The translations under genes and the position numbers were made by a program. Of a DNA stretch of 64,000 nt, positions 11,322 to 23,904 are shown in pieces (the first letter of the stretch is position 1; every line of letters begins with the position of its first letter). This stretch comes from Cladorrhinum sp. PSN259. Its lineage: Eukaryota; Ascomycota; Sordariomycetes; Sordariales; Podosporaceae. Below the pieces are notes generated by a model. That model saw only the letters and a list, made by a program, of their open reading frames with translations. It did not search any database and was not told where the DNA came from. The DNA is taken from NCBI GenBank assembly GCA_033725935.1, contig MU867068.1, forward strand, positions 497,681 through 561,680. The letters run 5' to 3'.

Positions 11322-12020
11322 GAGCACCTGTGATTGATGTCAAGACAGTCATCAAGAGCAAGCGCGACAGTGTCAGCAGCGCTAACAGCGCTGGGACGGC
11401 AACGCCTGCGACATCTACTGCCTCTACTCCAGTTCCAACTCCCGCAACGACGGTCTCGGCCACGGCGGCGGTGACGTATGCCAGGGCTATCAAAACAGTC
11501 ACACCTCCGCCCCCTGCCCCCACCATTACTTTGCCCATTAAAGCACGCGCACCGGTTCCCAAGCCCGCGCCACCTCCGAAGGCTGCCCCGTGGAACCCTG
11601 GCGCACGAGGATTGGACCCTCCACTCGAGGTCTCGCAGACCGCGTTGGACAATATCAAGAAAAGAAAAGATCACAACAAGCTTTGCAACAATCATTATCT
11701 GAGAGGACCCTGTAGCAAAGGGGATTCCTGCCACTTTGAGCACAAGTACAAACCTACAAAGGATGAGCTGGTGGCCATTGCTTTTTTGACGAGGCTCAAT
11801 CCTTGTTCACAGGGTCAGGATTGTGACGTTGCGGACTGCATTTATGGGCATCACGTAGGTCTTCCTTGGTAACATTCTTTGTGCATTCGCTAACCGCCTG
11901 CTTGTATGACAGTGTCCTAGTGTCATTAACGGCATCTGTTCGCACCCCTTTTGCAAGTTTGGGAAAGAGGACCATCCTCCCGGGACGAAGTTCAAGCCTC
12001 ACAAGCACGAGCGAAGTTAA
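10207..12020 (+). CDS. CCCH zinc-finger protein with coiled coil and NYN-like domain
   Basis: Exons 10207-10476, 10547-11854 and 11913-12020 give 561 residues. Residues 1-90 form a coiled coil (leucine-spaced, LQELQLDLEDATRSRRELQ). The second exon begins a conserved fungal domain, YVVVLIDGDGLFFKE...ANIYVNLAGLCKAM, with acidic residues arranged as in NYN/PIN-like nuclease folds; family members are known only as domains of unknown function. A tract of 36 asparagines follows, then Ser/Thr/Pro-rich sequence. The C-terminus has a clear CX8CX5CX3H finger (LCNNHYLRGPC...CHFEH) and a second cysteine/histidine cluster completed by the last exon (CPSVINGICSHPFCKFG). The last intron is supported by that finger and by a GCTAAC branch. 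An RNA-binding role is inferred from the fingers; the substrate is unknown. Confidence 0.85.
11213..11320 (+). repeat. (AAC)n triplet repeat, 36 codons
   Basis: Uninterrupted AAC units apart from one AAT, encoding 36 consecutive asparagines. Near-perfect purity suggests recent expansion or length instability. Confidence 0.95.
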
Positions 12021-12811
12021 AGTACGGTGGGTGGGCAAAAGAAAACACGAGTAAGGGGGGTAAAAAACACAAGGGGTGAAAGTTTTGTGGTAGTCTTGTA
12101 TAAGTTTTCTTTCTTTAAATCCCCATACCGGTTTGAGATTATTATTTGTGAAAAAGAAAATTACTTTAATCAATTGCTATTGAAAAATATCGTGCGTGGT
12201 GGTGATACTTGAAATATATGTTTTATACACTTTTTTCTGTCTGTTTTTGGCTCCATTTTGATGCTGACTCTGACTCTGTATACTATACCTTTCTATGCCT
12301 TTATGACCTCCACTTTTTCGGGCATTTTTAATGCCTTTTACCCCTTTTTCATATTTATTCCAGATTCCACTTCATACTGACATATGTTTTCTTTTTATCC
12401 CTATTCCTCCAATATCTTTCTTTACATCCAGTTGTTTAGCCTCTCTGCCAAGATATTCTCTTGAAACTCGACGTAACTTGCTACGGTGCGGCTACTTGAA
12501 TAACTTTTACATGGAACAAAGAATTACTAGTCAAACTGTGTATATATAGCATGGCCCTTTTGCACACTCCCTTTACGCACTCCTTTACACCACTTTTATA
12601 CGCTCTCGTCTTTACACACTTGGATCTTTTCCACTCCTTCTATCACGATGAACAACAAAAGTAGCGTAATGAAACCCCCCCACGGAAAAAACAACTTTAA
12701 CGCTAACAACATTGAACAGAAAAAGGCTATGCATCTCTAACGGGGTATATATCCTAAAGCATACAACTTTTTTTGATCTTACTCTTTCCTTTCTCTTCTT
12801 CCTCCAACAAT

Positions 12812-12868
<57 letters not shown>

Positions 12869-12985
12869 GGGGCGGGGNNNNNNNNNNCATTAACAAGTTT
12901 TTTATAATGTCCTGGGTTTTATCTAAAAAATCTTAAAATTTTTTTTTTTTTTAATATTTCCTTCTTCTATTTCCCCCAAAATGCC

Positions 12986-13016
<31 letters not shown>

Positions 13017-13025
13017 AAGGACAAA
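12021..13025. other. Convergent 3' intergenic region with assembly gap
   Basis: Holds the 3' flanks of the CCCH gene and of dynactin p150. AT-rich, with a 55-base G run, the N gap, a T run and a C-then-A run. No gene seen. Confidence 0.7.
12812..12887. other. Poly-G run and 10-N scaffold gap
   Basis: An uninterrupted G run (12812-12866), a short CCGGGGCGGGG segment, then ten N at 12878-12887. The gap length is probably nominal. A 23-C run followed by 12 A lies at 12984-13018. Confidence 0.95.
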
Positions 13026-16000
13026 TCATACAACAGCCAACCTCCTCCCCTGTGATAATCCTTCCCATTCTCTACTCCCAACGATCTGTACCTCTCTTCC
13101 ACCACTGACAACCTTCTTCCCATCAATACCACCACCAACACCAGGCAACCTGACCTGCAACTTTGCCGCCGCCCTCCTATAATGATCCGCCGTCTCCCTA
13201 CTAGCTGGGCTTAAAGAAGGCTGCATCAACAACAACCTCCCCTTCTTCAGCACAGATTCCTCCCACCCCTTCCAAGCACTATAGTCCTCCTCCTGCTTGG
13301 CAGCCCAATACTGCGGCGTACTCTTCGCCGGCTTCCACCCGGCCCTCTCGGCGTAATCCTTCGGCAACAACTGCCCCAAATCGACCACCGTGGCCGTCGT
13401 GGCCAACTTCACCAGCTCACCCAGCACGGCCTTGCTCTCAACAACAACCATATCCCTCCTCACCTCAGCAGCAGCCGGCTTCTTAGTAAGCGGCTCAGCC
13501 AGCCAATCGTAGCTAGCCTGTTCCGTCAGTCTCGCCCGCCTGTTATCCTCCCTCAGGTACCTAACAGCCGACTGCAATCCAGAAATCTCATCTTTCAGCG
13601 CGTCCATCTCCCTCGCGGTAGCCACGGCCCGTTCCTGATTGGCCTTTGCGCCCGCCTCGCCACCGACACCACCATCGGCGGCACTAACGACCCGACTGCT
13701 GCTGGCAATCTGCTTCCACTTATCGCGCTCCTGCTCCAGAACCTTGAGCTCACGGTCTTGCTTCTTGATGTTATCCGCCAGACCGGCAGCCTCAGCCCTT
13801 GCAGACTCAATTTGAGCTTCGAGCTCGGTGATGCGGGATGTCTTTGCGTTTGCGTCGCGCATGCGGGACTCGAGCGTCTCGATCTTAACTTGGGCCGTGC
13901 TGAGGTGCTCCTCGCGAATGGCGATGGCGCGCCTAGCTTCGTTGATGTCGTCCTTGAGACGGCGGAGTTCCTCTTCGGCGTCGACGGGGACCTTCTTGAG
14001 CGCCTTGAGCTCCTGGCTGCGGAAGAGCCATGGAGGCTGGTTGCGGTCGAACTCTTGGGTTTGGCCGAGGTCGGTGCTGAGCGCAGAGAGATCCGAGACC
14101 AGGGATGTGACTTGGCGGAGCTTGTTAAGGTAAGTTGCGAACAGATCCGCCTCGTTGGTCTTGAATGAGTTGATGGATGTCTGCTGCACACAATTCTGGA
14201 CATCCACATATGTGTAGTGTTCGGTCCTGTCCTCATCCTCGCGTAGTGCCTGATGAAGATCCAAACCGGTCTGACGAGCCATATCGGCGAGCTCTTGAGT
14301 TGCCGCCTCGCACTGCTCAAATGCTTCAAGAGTATCAGGCATGAGCGACAAGGACCTGGTCTTGAGATCCTCCAAAGCTCTAACCGTCTTGGCAGCAATG
14401 ACCTTGGCGCTGCGGGTTTGAGTAACGACAGCTTCCGTCTTCTTTGCAAAGTACTGTTCGAGCTCGCCCTCCTCATCGTTCGAGGGAACAATACGCTGCA
14501 CCATTGCGCGCAACGTGGCAAATGTGCTGGCGGCGGATTCCAAATGACTCTGCATAAGAAGCGCGCGCATGTGAATATCGTCAGCAAAGCTCTCAAGATC
14601 GTTCGAGATGTGAACCTCGCCCAGATGGGACATGAGAGCAATGGTCCGTTGCAACTCGGCAGAGCACTGCTTTTCCTTGAGGTCATCACGTCTGAGGCCA
14701 TCAATCCACCCATTAAGTGCCCTCTCGACAGGCTCCAACTCGTACAAGGCACCCTCATACTTGGCAAACTGTTCGAGAGAGCAATGACTGATGGAGTTGA
14801 CGAAGCGGTCGCACATGGCAGAAACCCAGGTAAGCTTGTCAATAGCACCGCAGCCCTCAAACACATCGTCTTCGTGGCCAGGGTGTGGCTGTCCGTTGAT
14901 GCGTTCCTTGATGAAGCCGTTCAAGAGGTTCGCCTTGAAAGCCAACCTCTTGAATCTCAAGAGCGCCAAAACAGAATCTCTGTCACTGTGGTAGCTATCG
15001 GGCAAGAACAACTTGACAATTTCGAGATGTTGCTCAGCCTCCTGAGCCTCCATGCGACGCAGTTCAAGATCGATCGTCTTGATTTGTGCCTTGGCAGCCG
15101 AGAGCTGCAACTTCATGTTGAGGTCCATCATGGCGCGCGAGCGGCTGTTTAGTTGCTCTGATTCGTTTTCAGTAACAGCATGGGAAGCACGCATATCCTC
15201 CAGATCGTTCTGAAGCTGAGTGACCAACTCCCTGAATCTTGATAACGTGTATTCCATATCTTCCGCGGTCTCCCTCTGGGCAGCGGCCTGCCGAATCTGC
15301 TCAGCAATAACGGCATCCTTGAGGTCGAGTTCTTCTTGCATTTCCTTCTCGTTATGCACGTGGTTGATCTCGAGTTCGTCATTGATTTCCTTCAATGCCT
15401 CTAGGTCGTCAATAATGACCTTGAGCTCCTTGATCTCTTCCTCAAATTGGCCATTCTTCTGGCCAAGCTCCTCAATCAAGTCCTCGGCGCTGAGTGCGTT
15501 GTCGAGCTGTTCCCGAAGATCCTCAATAGCCGACTCCATCTGGGTAACCTTTTCCTTGGAAACAACATACTGTTCCTTGATCGTCTCGAACTCGCGAAGG
15601 TCTTCCTCCAACCCCTTGATTTGGTCTTTGAGCTCCGCTTCCTGCTCATGAGATATATCGCGAAGACGAATAAGTGCTTCGCGCAGTCTCTCATTGTTCT
15701 TTTCCATCTGCAGCCACCCTGTGCTTGACCTCTCTTCCGGCGACATGCCCTTGTTGAACTCTGCATTCTCCTCCCGTAGAATCTCAACCTCAAGCTCCAG
15801 CTCTTCACTCTTTTGCCTGAGAGCATCGAGCTCAACCTTGAGAACCTCGGCGGTCTCTTCTGCCATCTCCCGGTCCAGAGTGGCAAGTTCCAGGGCAGTC
15901 TCGTGATCATCCTGCATCTGCTCAACAGCATAGAAACGCTGTTCAGCCTCTTTGAGTTGTTTCCTGAGCTCAACAATTTCTTGTTGCTGCGGCTGGTACT

Positions 16001-17159
16001 TGATCTGCAGAGTTTGGATGATCCTCTCAAACTTGTCCCTTTCCCCTTTGACCTTTTCCAAACTGTTGAGCTTCTCCCGGTCTTCAGCCCTCTTCTTTTC
16101 TAAAACACGCAGCTTGGCCTTGAGATCCTCAATCTCCTTTTGGGCTGCCGCGGTGCTTGGCGCATTACGGGAGGACACCGAAGCAGTTGCAATTGGTGAT
16201 CTAGCAGAGGGCGATGTTGCCCCGGATGTGCCAGCGACCTTCTCCAGAGCCGCCGTCCTCACCCTAAGAGGGCTGGTCGGCTGAGGCGATACAATCTCAT
16301 CATCACTGCTCTTGGGAGGCGATCCACTACTCCTACGGGTCCCTTTATTTCCACTCGACAGTGAGCTTGTGGATCCTGGTCTGGCACCTGGACGAACAAG
16401 ACTAGGCCTCGTGGTGCCGCCCGAAGGTCGACTACTTGCACTCAACGTTCGTGATGGTGGGGCGCTGCTCTGTCTCTGTGTGGCTCCAGAGACGGAGCGT
16501 GGTTGCCTGGTGGCCGGAATAGGGGGAGGTGCCATGGATGCTCGGGATTGCGTTACGGTACGAGGTCGCGGCCCCGTTGCAACTCCGGGCCTGGCATTGG
16601 ATGGTGTGCCGGTTCGGGAAGGGGCAGCACTTGAAGGGGCAGTACCAAGCTGTTTCGTGGGTGATTGTGATTTCGTGGGGCTCTAGGGGAGGAGGGAGAC
16701 ACTGGGTTAGGGGTCCATTGGTTTTTGTTTTGGTATGAGAGACGGAATAACACTCACCCTAACACTCCCTCGACGGGCACCGGGACTTGGACTCGGGGCA
16801 TTCAAGCTCATGCGTTTGTTCAGGCCTGTATCGGCAGGGGTAGGCCCTCGACTGGATGCCCCGAAGCTCTGGAAGCTGCTGGGACGGGATGGTGGTCTTT
16901 TGGCGGCGGGCGGTTTCGGGGGTGGTGGAGGTGGTTGAGCCAACACGGTGATGGTGATGGGTCTCACAAACATGCCGTACCCCATTTCGCAATCGAAATA
17001 TCGCTCTCCCTGGACACTCCCGTCATTCTTGCCGGTTCCATCGTCGAGCTCGACGCCTACCCAGTCTCCCTGGGCGAAGTGCGGTTGGCCGACATAGCGA
17101 ATGAAGCCGGTGCGGCCGTCGCTCAGTTGGATTTTCTGTCCTACGGCTAGCTCCGTCAT
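13026..17159 (-). CDS. ro-3: Dynactin subunit p150Glued (ro-3 / nudM type)
   Basis: Largest dynactin subunit; links cytoplasmic dynein to microtubules and is needed for nuclear distribution in hyphae. Exons 16758-17159 and 13026-16682 give 1352 residues. The N-terminal CAP-Gly domain (about residues 5-70) contains DWVGVELDDGTGKNDGSV and YFDCEMGYGMFV, including the GKNDG tubulin/EB1-binding motif. A Ser/Pro/Arg-rich basic linker follows (about 75-280). Long coiled coils alternate with the conserved dynactin domain in the middle (around 650-930, including DREMAEETAEV upstream and LVSDLSALSTDLGQTQEF near its end). A further coiled coil and a conserved C-terminal segment close the protein. The single intron splits the basic linker (GTGAGT donor). 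The ORF stops next to homopolymer runs, so the 3' flank is poorly assembled, but the coding end looks normal. Confidence 0.95.
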
Positions 17160-18098
17160 GGTGGGCGGTAATCCAATTACCGGTGTGCGATCATGCTCTG
17201 CAAAAAGTGATGATGTCGGTCGCGTCTGTAATCCAAATACCAAATATTATGGTGTTGCACCAGACCGTAGACGCGATTGCTTTCCGGGAGGGAGTTACAG
17301 GGGGTAATGTCAATGTTGCGCCTGGGCCCCGGTCATTACAGTGGGGAACCCCACACCAAACATCAAACAGTTCCTGCAGGGTTCTGTATGTAATTGATTA
17401 CGTAGGTACGTCTATACACAGGCATCATATTTACATACATAGCTATATGGACAGCAGTCTTCAGTATATGTTTTTTTTTGTCAGTGAAGCATAAGATCAT
17501 ACCTCAATCTCCATTCTCTCCATGCAAGAGTCGACATTTCCCAAGTCCTTCCTCCAGCCACTGATCTCATTCCCTCCATGGTTCGTAATTTATCCCCCGT
17601 TACACGAACCTATCCGGTTCATCAACAGCATCCAGCAACCCTCATCCGTTGGAACTGGTTACACCAAATTTACCCATAAACCGGAATCTTCCCGAACATC
17701 TCCAACGACATCCCTTGGATCCCTTCACACCGATACCGATACCGGACTCTGATCACCCATACTGTCAAAGCTAATGGTTCTGCTTGTTCGTTCGTAAATC
17801 ATAAGAGTTGAAAAAAAAAAAAAGGTTAATTTTATGAACAAAGTAGATACATTCTGTTGTGATCTGATGACTAGCATCATAAAAAAAAGTGCCAGAATTG
17901 ACAAGAAGAAAAAGCAAAGAGATGGACATGAACCCTTTTCTTTTCATCCTCTCTTGTCAGTGACACCAAGGTCTTTCTCTCTCTCTCCTCCCTTCGAAGA
18001 AAAATATGCGCCTGGACACTCTCCTTCATATGCACACACCACTCTTTCTCCCTTTTAACTTCATTCACCATTCAATCAATCTCTTTCTCCTTCTCACT
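17160..18098. other. Promoter of dynactin gene and 3' flank of HMG-box gene
   Basis: About 940 bases upstream of dynactin and downstream of the HMG-box gene, both on the minus strand. No coding frame or RNA gene recognised. Confidence 0.5.
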
Positions 18099-20905
18099 TC
18101 AAAACTCCATCATCCCCCCCTCATCCCCCCTCATGCTTCCTCCAGCACCACCTCCTCCCCTCCTCCCATTTCCATCAGACCCGTTTCCATTTCCACCCCA
18201 TCCCCCCCCTCTGACCCACTCCTCAACTTCAAACTTCAACCTCCTCCCCAACGTGCTCCCCTCTTCTACCGTCCCCCCAACAACCCTGACATCAATCAGC
18301 CCCCCACTCCTAACCTCCACCGTGCCTTCTTCGCTGCTTCCCAAATATCCACCCCTAACATGAACAACCAAATCAGCCCCCGCAACCCCGCGCCAGAGCG
18401 TCGCCATCCACTGCCAGTGATCCACGGGCGCGTAGGAATCATTTATGGGGGTAGCGACGGCGAATCGATCCGACAGAGTCAGCGAGTACCCCGTCGGGAT
18501 CAGGGCGATCGGCAGTTTCCTTGCGCCGCCGGTGGGAGAGGAATGGGTTGCATGGTGATGATGAGCAGGCAACGCATGTCTTGCGCCCGTCTCGGAGGTA
18601 ACAGCATCCATTGATCCCGTCGCGGACGAAACGGACAAACTATTAGTTCGGGTCCGTTGTGACGAAGGGTTCGAGGAGGAAGCAGTCGAAGAGGATGATG
18701 ACAAGAGTCTTTTGTTGTTGTTGTTACTTTGATAAGAACCGGTGGTGATGAAGCGGATCATTTCTGATGATTTCAGGTGCCACGAGCTGATTGTTTGCAA
18801 GTATGCGGCGAAATGGTTCGTAGGCCGCGGTTGAGAAGAAGAAGAAGTGGGGGGAGGAGGTGTATGGCTGTGGTTGGAAGAGATACTGCCGTGTCTCGAT
18901 GCCACTGCTGAGGAAGAAGGGGCGAGGTCGGGATTAATATCAGAGGAAGAAGGAGGAGGAGGAGGAGGAGGCGGAAGGATGGAGGGGTCCTCCCAGGTTC
19001 TGACTTCGCAGTCTAGGGAAGAAGCGTTTGCGAGTGCCGATTCAATTATTCGTGAGACTTGTCGACAGAGACGGGCGTCAGGACCTTCGACTGCTATGAT
19101 TGGGCCCCTGTTCGGGTGAGGAGAAGAAGAAGGAGGAGGAGGGTTGTTCTCGTGGGTCAAACTGAGTGGGGGACTTATTTTCTCGAGAACCCGCAGTTTG
19201 CTCATGTACGAGATGCTCATAACCATTGCCTCTACGCTGCAGGCTTGTGCTTGGGCGGCTGCGTCACGCTCTCGCTGGTTGTGGTATTGGCCTTGGCTTC
19301 CGTACGAGGGGATTGATGGTGGCGGATTCAGGATGGATACCACTGAGCCTGATAATGCGCTTGGCTCGCTGCCTGGTGAGTTTGGAAGGTGAGTTTGGAG
19401 CGGCGGGAGACGGAGAGACTCGTCAAAGTCGGAGGGGGACATGGCTGCGATGGAGCCACGGTGATGTTGGACTTGGTGCGGTGGTGATCGCTGGTGTTGT
19501 TGGGAAGACGACTGAGAGTGTGGAGGGGGGTATTGTTGCGGATGGCCGTGGGGATAAGGAGTTCCTGGCGGTAGTCCGCCCATGCTCAAACTTCCCGGGC
19601 GAGGTGGCGGCGGCATTGGTCCACTTCCGCGTGTGTCCCCGCCGGGTAATGGACCAGGACCGGGACCGGGACTCACCCGTGCCAGCATCGACGACGGAGG
19701 TGGAAGGGAATGGCCATATCCTGGAGTTGGCGGGTTGCTGAAAGATGAATGACGGGAAACGGGTTGATGGATTTGAGCTTGACGGGCTTGGTGTTGGTGG
19801 CCTGGAGGAGGCGGACCTACAAACAGCGGCGGTGGTGAGGAGGGCATGGGGTTGTAGTTGCCGTAGCCACCTGTCGAACTATATCGGCGACGCTTGGCTT
19901 CTGAAGAGCTCATACCTTCGTAGCCCTCATGGATGTCATATAAGCTGCCAGCGGTTGGTCCCCATGGGGGTCGAACGCTTCTAACACCATGGGATGGATG
20001 CGGTGTGTATGGGCCACTTCCTTGTGGAGGACCGTAGGGGGTTCCCAGGCCAGGTCTGGCAGCTGTTGGCGTCATGAAGGGCGTTGATGGTGTTCTTGGA
20101 GTTGCTATGTATCTCCCACCGCACTTTGGACACCTACTTGGGTCTTCACCGGGAGCAACAGGCGGCCGACCAGACGGGGCACCACCTTTATTTCCACGGC
20201 GCGGCTGATATCGGTAGCCGGGAAACTGGACCTGATGTCGCAGCTTCTCCTCTTCTGCCAACTGTTTCCACGTGTTCTTGACCTCTTCAGATTCGTCGCG
20301 CCACCTCTCTCCAATGATCTTTGAGATGTCCGGGTTGGCCAGGCCAGGATTCTCCTGAACCACTGTGGCCTGGTGATGTTGTCGGTAAAGAATAAAGGCT
20401 ACAGGGACACATGGGAGTCAGCCAATCGAGAGACACCCACTGTCTCCCTTGTTTCTGTAAACCTGAGTCAAGCTGATAAAGAAAAGGCGGACAAGAAAAA
20501 AAATGAGAAAGAAACGAACTTGGAGAGACACTCAAAACACATACCGTTGCGAGGTCGTGGAACTTTGGGCTCTGGGGCGCAAAGACAGACCAGTTGGCTG
20601 CCGCCAGCATCAAAGGGCCGTGGGCTCGCCGAGCTGGGCGAGCTGAGATTTAAACTGTGTGGTATCTTTTGTCGATTGTTGGCCTCCTCGGTATTTATTG
20701 AAGCTGCTCGCTTTCGAGTTATAGGTCCCCTGGGCTGCTGTTGTTGAGAAGAATAATGGGATGATGGAGAAGGTAAAGGGGCAGATATAGATCCTGCTCC
20801 TCCGGCCGATCTCGTTCCAGACATGGCTGAACGAGTCAGTGGACCAGTTGGGGTTGGGGGATTCTGCTGCCTCTGTTGGGAGGAGGTAGCTACTATTTCT
20901 GTCAT
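18099..20905 (-). CDS. MATA-type HMG-box transcription factor
   Basis: Sequence-specific HMG-box protein of the fungal mating-type/Ste11/Rox1 group. Exons 20545-20905 and 18099-20398 give 886 residues. The box spans about residues 112-182: PRPRN at the end of exon 1, then AFILYRQHHQATVVQENPG, ISKIIGERWRDE and NTWKQLAEEEKLRH. The intron (GTATGT donor, TGTAG acceptor) cuts the box after the PRPRN asparagine, and the join restores a perfect box. A basic stretch (GYRYQPRRGNKGG) follows. The middle is Pro/Ser/Gly/Gln-rich and probably disordered. The C-terminal 180 residues are again ordered-looking (LPIALIPTGYSLTLSDRFAV). Targets cannot be told from sequence; relatives control mating and fruiting-body development or hypoxic genes. 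Confidence 0.9.
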
Positions 20906-22321
20906 TTTTTTGCCTGGGCGGAGGGTGGCGGGACCACGAGACAGGAAGAAGACCGTTGTGCGTGAGCAAACGGCGGAGAGTAGCCAGAACCCGGTAACCA
21001 CACACCGGTGGCTATGGGACAGGCGGGCCTGATCCAGCTCGCTGGGTCCTAGGTTTTTTACTCTCTCTTCTCTTTGCTCTTGCTCTCTCTCCCCTCGTCC
21101 TCTATGTGTGGCCGTGTGAGCAGTACGTGAAAGAGGTCGAGTAGTTATTCCGATGTCTCTCGTAAGGGCAAGGAGGGCGAAAGAGGTAAAAGAGAGGCAA
21201 AAAGGTGGTCGTCAGGGGTGGCCCAAGGATGATGGGGGAGGCAAAGTCACTCTCCCACCCACAAGGGCAAGTATCCTGCTCGGTTTGGAACCAGGAAAGA
21301 CGGTAGTCACTTGTTTTTTTGTGAATTGTCTCCTTTGTGACCTGTCCTCCCACTGTCCTCCACTAATTACACCGAACGGACAATGACCCTAGCCCCTCCT
21401 TCAAACAGCGCAGAATGAATGACCTTATCGCTGGCAACCATGGGTGGCCAACTATTATTACGGCTGGCGACCAGCAGCATCAGCAGCAGCATGGTGTGTG
21501 TGGGCGGAATATTGTGTGAGTGGATAGAGCTTCCATCAGAATGTCTCGGGAATACGCACCGCGCCCAAGAAAGTTGAACCAGTGGCCGGCATATTTTTTC
21601 CTTTGTTGCCCAGCGTTTGCAGAATTCCGTTCGCAGTCCTGCCAGATGGGAATGTTTCTTTCGTCCAGCCCCTCCCAGCCATGACAATGCCAAAGGAAGC
21701 AAAGCCTGGAATGTGCCAAAGCACGCCCGCCTTGTGGAATGCCCACCCATTTGGGAAAACAAAGACCATAGTGCCAGAACCGGGCCATGCGCCCTTTATT
21801 TTGCCCTTCATTATTGTCGTTAGCAGCATATTATTCCAGCCCAAAACTGCCTAGAGGACATCTTGGTCAGGAAGGAAGCGATTGTTTTCAAGATATAAAT
21901 ACCAAAGTGAGCCAAGATAAAATGTGGTTGAGTTGTTTCATATGGTATGCTGCCATTTGTCTCTAATATGAGCGTGATATCAACCATCAGCCAGCTCCCG
22001 CTGCATCTGCGACGCAGCTCCCCTCCCCTTTTCTCCCCCTTTCCCCTCCCCTCCCGAGCAAACGAATAAAAGAAGCAGAACTTCAGAAAACAGATAATCA
22101 AAGTAATTACGCGCCAACTCCGACCACCCAAAGACATTATTTTCCCAGCCAACCCGGTTTCCATCATCTATCATACGTGCTAAAATCAGAGATGTGACTA
22201 GACTTGTAGTTCAGCGCTCGTTGCCCCCCTTGATCAGCTTGGAGATCTCGCCCACCAGGCGACCAAACAAGCTATCGACGCCATTCTGCCGAAAGAAAAA
22301 TAACTGAGTCGTAACTTGCAT
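20906..22321. other. Promoter region of the HMG-box gene and 3' flank of rvb1
   Basis: About 1.4 kb. Short overlapping open frames occur on both strands without protein-like composition. A transcribed leader for the HMG-box gene is likely near 20906-21100. After the rvb1 stop, 22190-22300 still has a stretch with coding-like composition, but it is not required for a full-length Rvb1. Confidence 0.5.
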
Positions 22322-23904
22322 TTATGAGATGAAGCCCTGACCAGACTCGCTACTGAGGACTTGGGCGCTACGCCGAGCATCAAGGAAGAGGTCCTCACAT
22401 TCGGCAACATCCTGGACGTCGATCTGGGCACGGCCATTGACCCGCGCAAGGATACTATTGAGAATTAGTACAAGCCTTTCGACTGTCTCGCCCCACCTCG
22501 GTGAAGCAGATGCCTAACGGTAGCAACAAAACATACCTTGCAGGAGCCAATAACTGGAGGCAGTACCGAAGGCTGATACGGACACCATGCTCGGCGATCT
22601 TGTCGGCGGCGGCATCCGTGATTTGGACACCCTCAGTGGTGGCACGGATGCGGACGATCCGCTTAATCTCCTCTGGTTCCGACGGCTTGGTAGGAATAAT
22701 AAGCAGACGGGAGAGGAAATCAGGGGGGATGCCGTGGGCAGCAACGAGGTCATCAGCTCCGCGAATGGTCGTCATGCCACGATTGGAGGCAAGGACGACA
22801 ATTGGGGAGATTGGAGACTCCAGCGCTTTGTTCAGGTAGGTGAAGCACTCGACGTCCAGCATGTGCGCCTGTATAAGAGATCCTTGTCAGCCCCACATCT
22901 GTAAACAAATAGTTGGTATCAAGTCAAGACATACCTCATCAATGAAAAGCACGCCGGGAACGAGCTCGGCCACACCCTGGTTGATGTACTTGCTGACCAC
23001 CTTGTTGATCTCGCCCCGCAGCTTGTCGGTAATCTCTGTCATCTTTGGCTTCATCAGCTGGCCCATCATGGACATGATATCTTGGCCACCTTGGGGACGG
23101 GCATTGGCCACATCCAAGTCGTGCAGAGAAACGTCCTGCACAATCTCCTTCTTCTTGTGTACCTCGCCCTTGGGGATAGGCACGTACTCCTCAGCCTCAA
23201 GGTCAAACTCGGTCGCGTACGCGTCCGACCGACCAACCCTCTTGCATGCGCCCGTGTTGGTCTCGATGTAAATAACGTCGCCGACCGTGACTCTCTCTTT
23301 CTGAATTGCCTCGTAGATGCTGGGATCCAGGCGCAGCTTCTTCTGACCTCTTGCGCTCTTCAGTCCGATCAGAAGCGTGCTAATCGTCTTGCCGTAACCA
23401 CCCAAAGGGTTCTCAGCCTCCTCTGGAGTCAATTCGGTAACCTCACCCTCATACACATCCTTGGTCTCGCGCACTCTGAGGCCAATCGCCCTCCGGAAGT
23501 TTTCCATCAACATCTCGGTCTTCTTCACTTCGGTCGAGTAAATCTCGCTGCCGGTGATTGGGCAGAATGGGATCTTGGTGCCTAGCTCCTGGCTGATGGC
23601 CAATGCCAGCGCAGTCTTTCCTGTTCCTGGGCCGCCCGCCAGCAAAACTCCGCGCCCCGCCATCTTGTGTGCTCTGATCAGGTCGACGACGACACCGCAT
23701 GCCTAAACTCAATTTATCAGTCTTTTCTCTTTCTCTTCGTACCCTGTTTGTCATTCCTACCTCGCGTGCGGTGGTCTGGCCAACGAAGCCCGCGGCCTGC
23801 TTCTCAGCGATTCCAGCAGCATTGAGACCGAGACCCTTGATGTGGGTGTGCGCCGCAGTTCGATGGTCGCGGCTGTTGCCACGAACTTCGCTAATTTGTA
23901 CCAT
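22322..23904 (-). CDS. rvb1: RuvB-like AAA+ ATPase 1 (Rvb1 / pontin)
   Basis: AAA+ ATPase that forms a heterohexamer with Rvb2 in INO80, SWR1 and R2TP complexes. Exons 23761-23904, 22935-23702, 22537-22868 and 22322-22454 give 458 residues, the normal length. Walker A GGPGTGKT is at residues 71-78 and Walker B LFIDE at 300-304. The family insertion domain (DII) lies between, with KEIVQDVSLHDLD. Sensor 1 appears as IVVLASNRG. The last exon includes ARVNGRAQIDVQDV and ends GQGFIS. Exon junctions are supported by continuity of the fold, for example TTARE-ACGVVVDLI and LFIDE-AHMLDVE. A longer end could be made by splicing a further exon near 22250, but the length argues against it. Confidence 0.97.

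Noticed and set aside
10823..11743. Antisense frames with long valine or leucine runs opposite the CCCH gene
   Set aside because: The runs are the reverse reading of the AAC repeat; not genes.
13595..15152. Long open frames antisense to or overlapping dynactin p150 (for example 14253-15152 plus, 13595-14866 minus)
   Set aside because: They shadow a strong coding sequence in other frames; composition mirrors the coiled-coil codons and no family features are present.
22230..22310. Extra 3' exon of rvb1
   Set aside because: A protein-like segment follows an acceptor-like site, but the gene already reaches the normal 458 residues at the TAA, and joining it in frame needs a poor donor.
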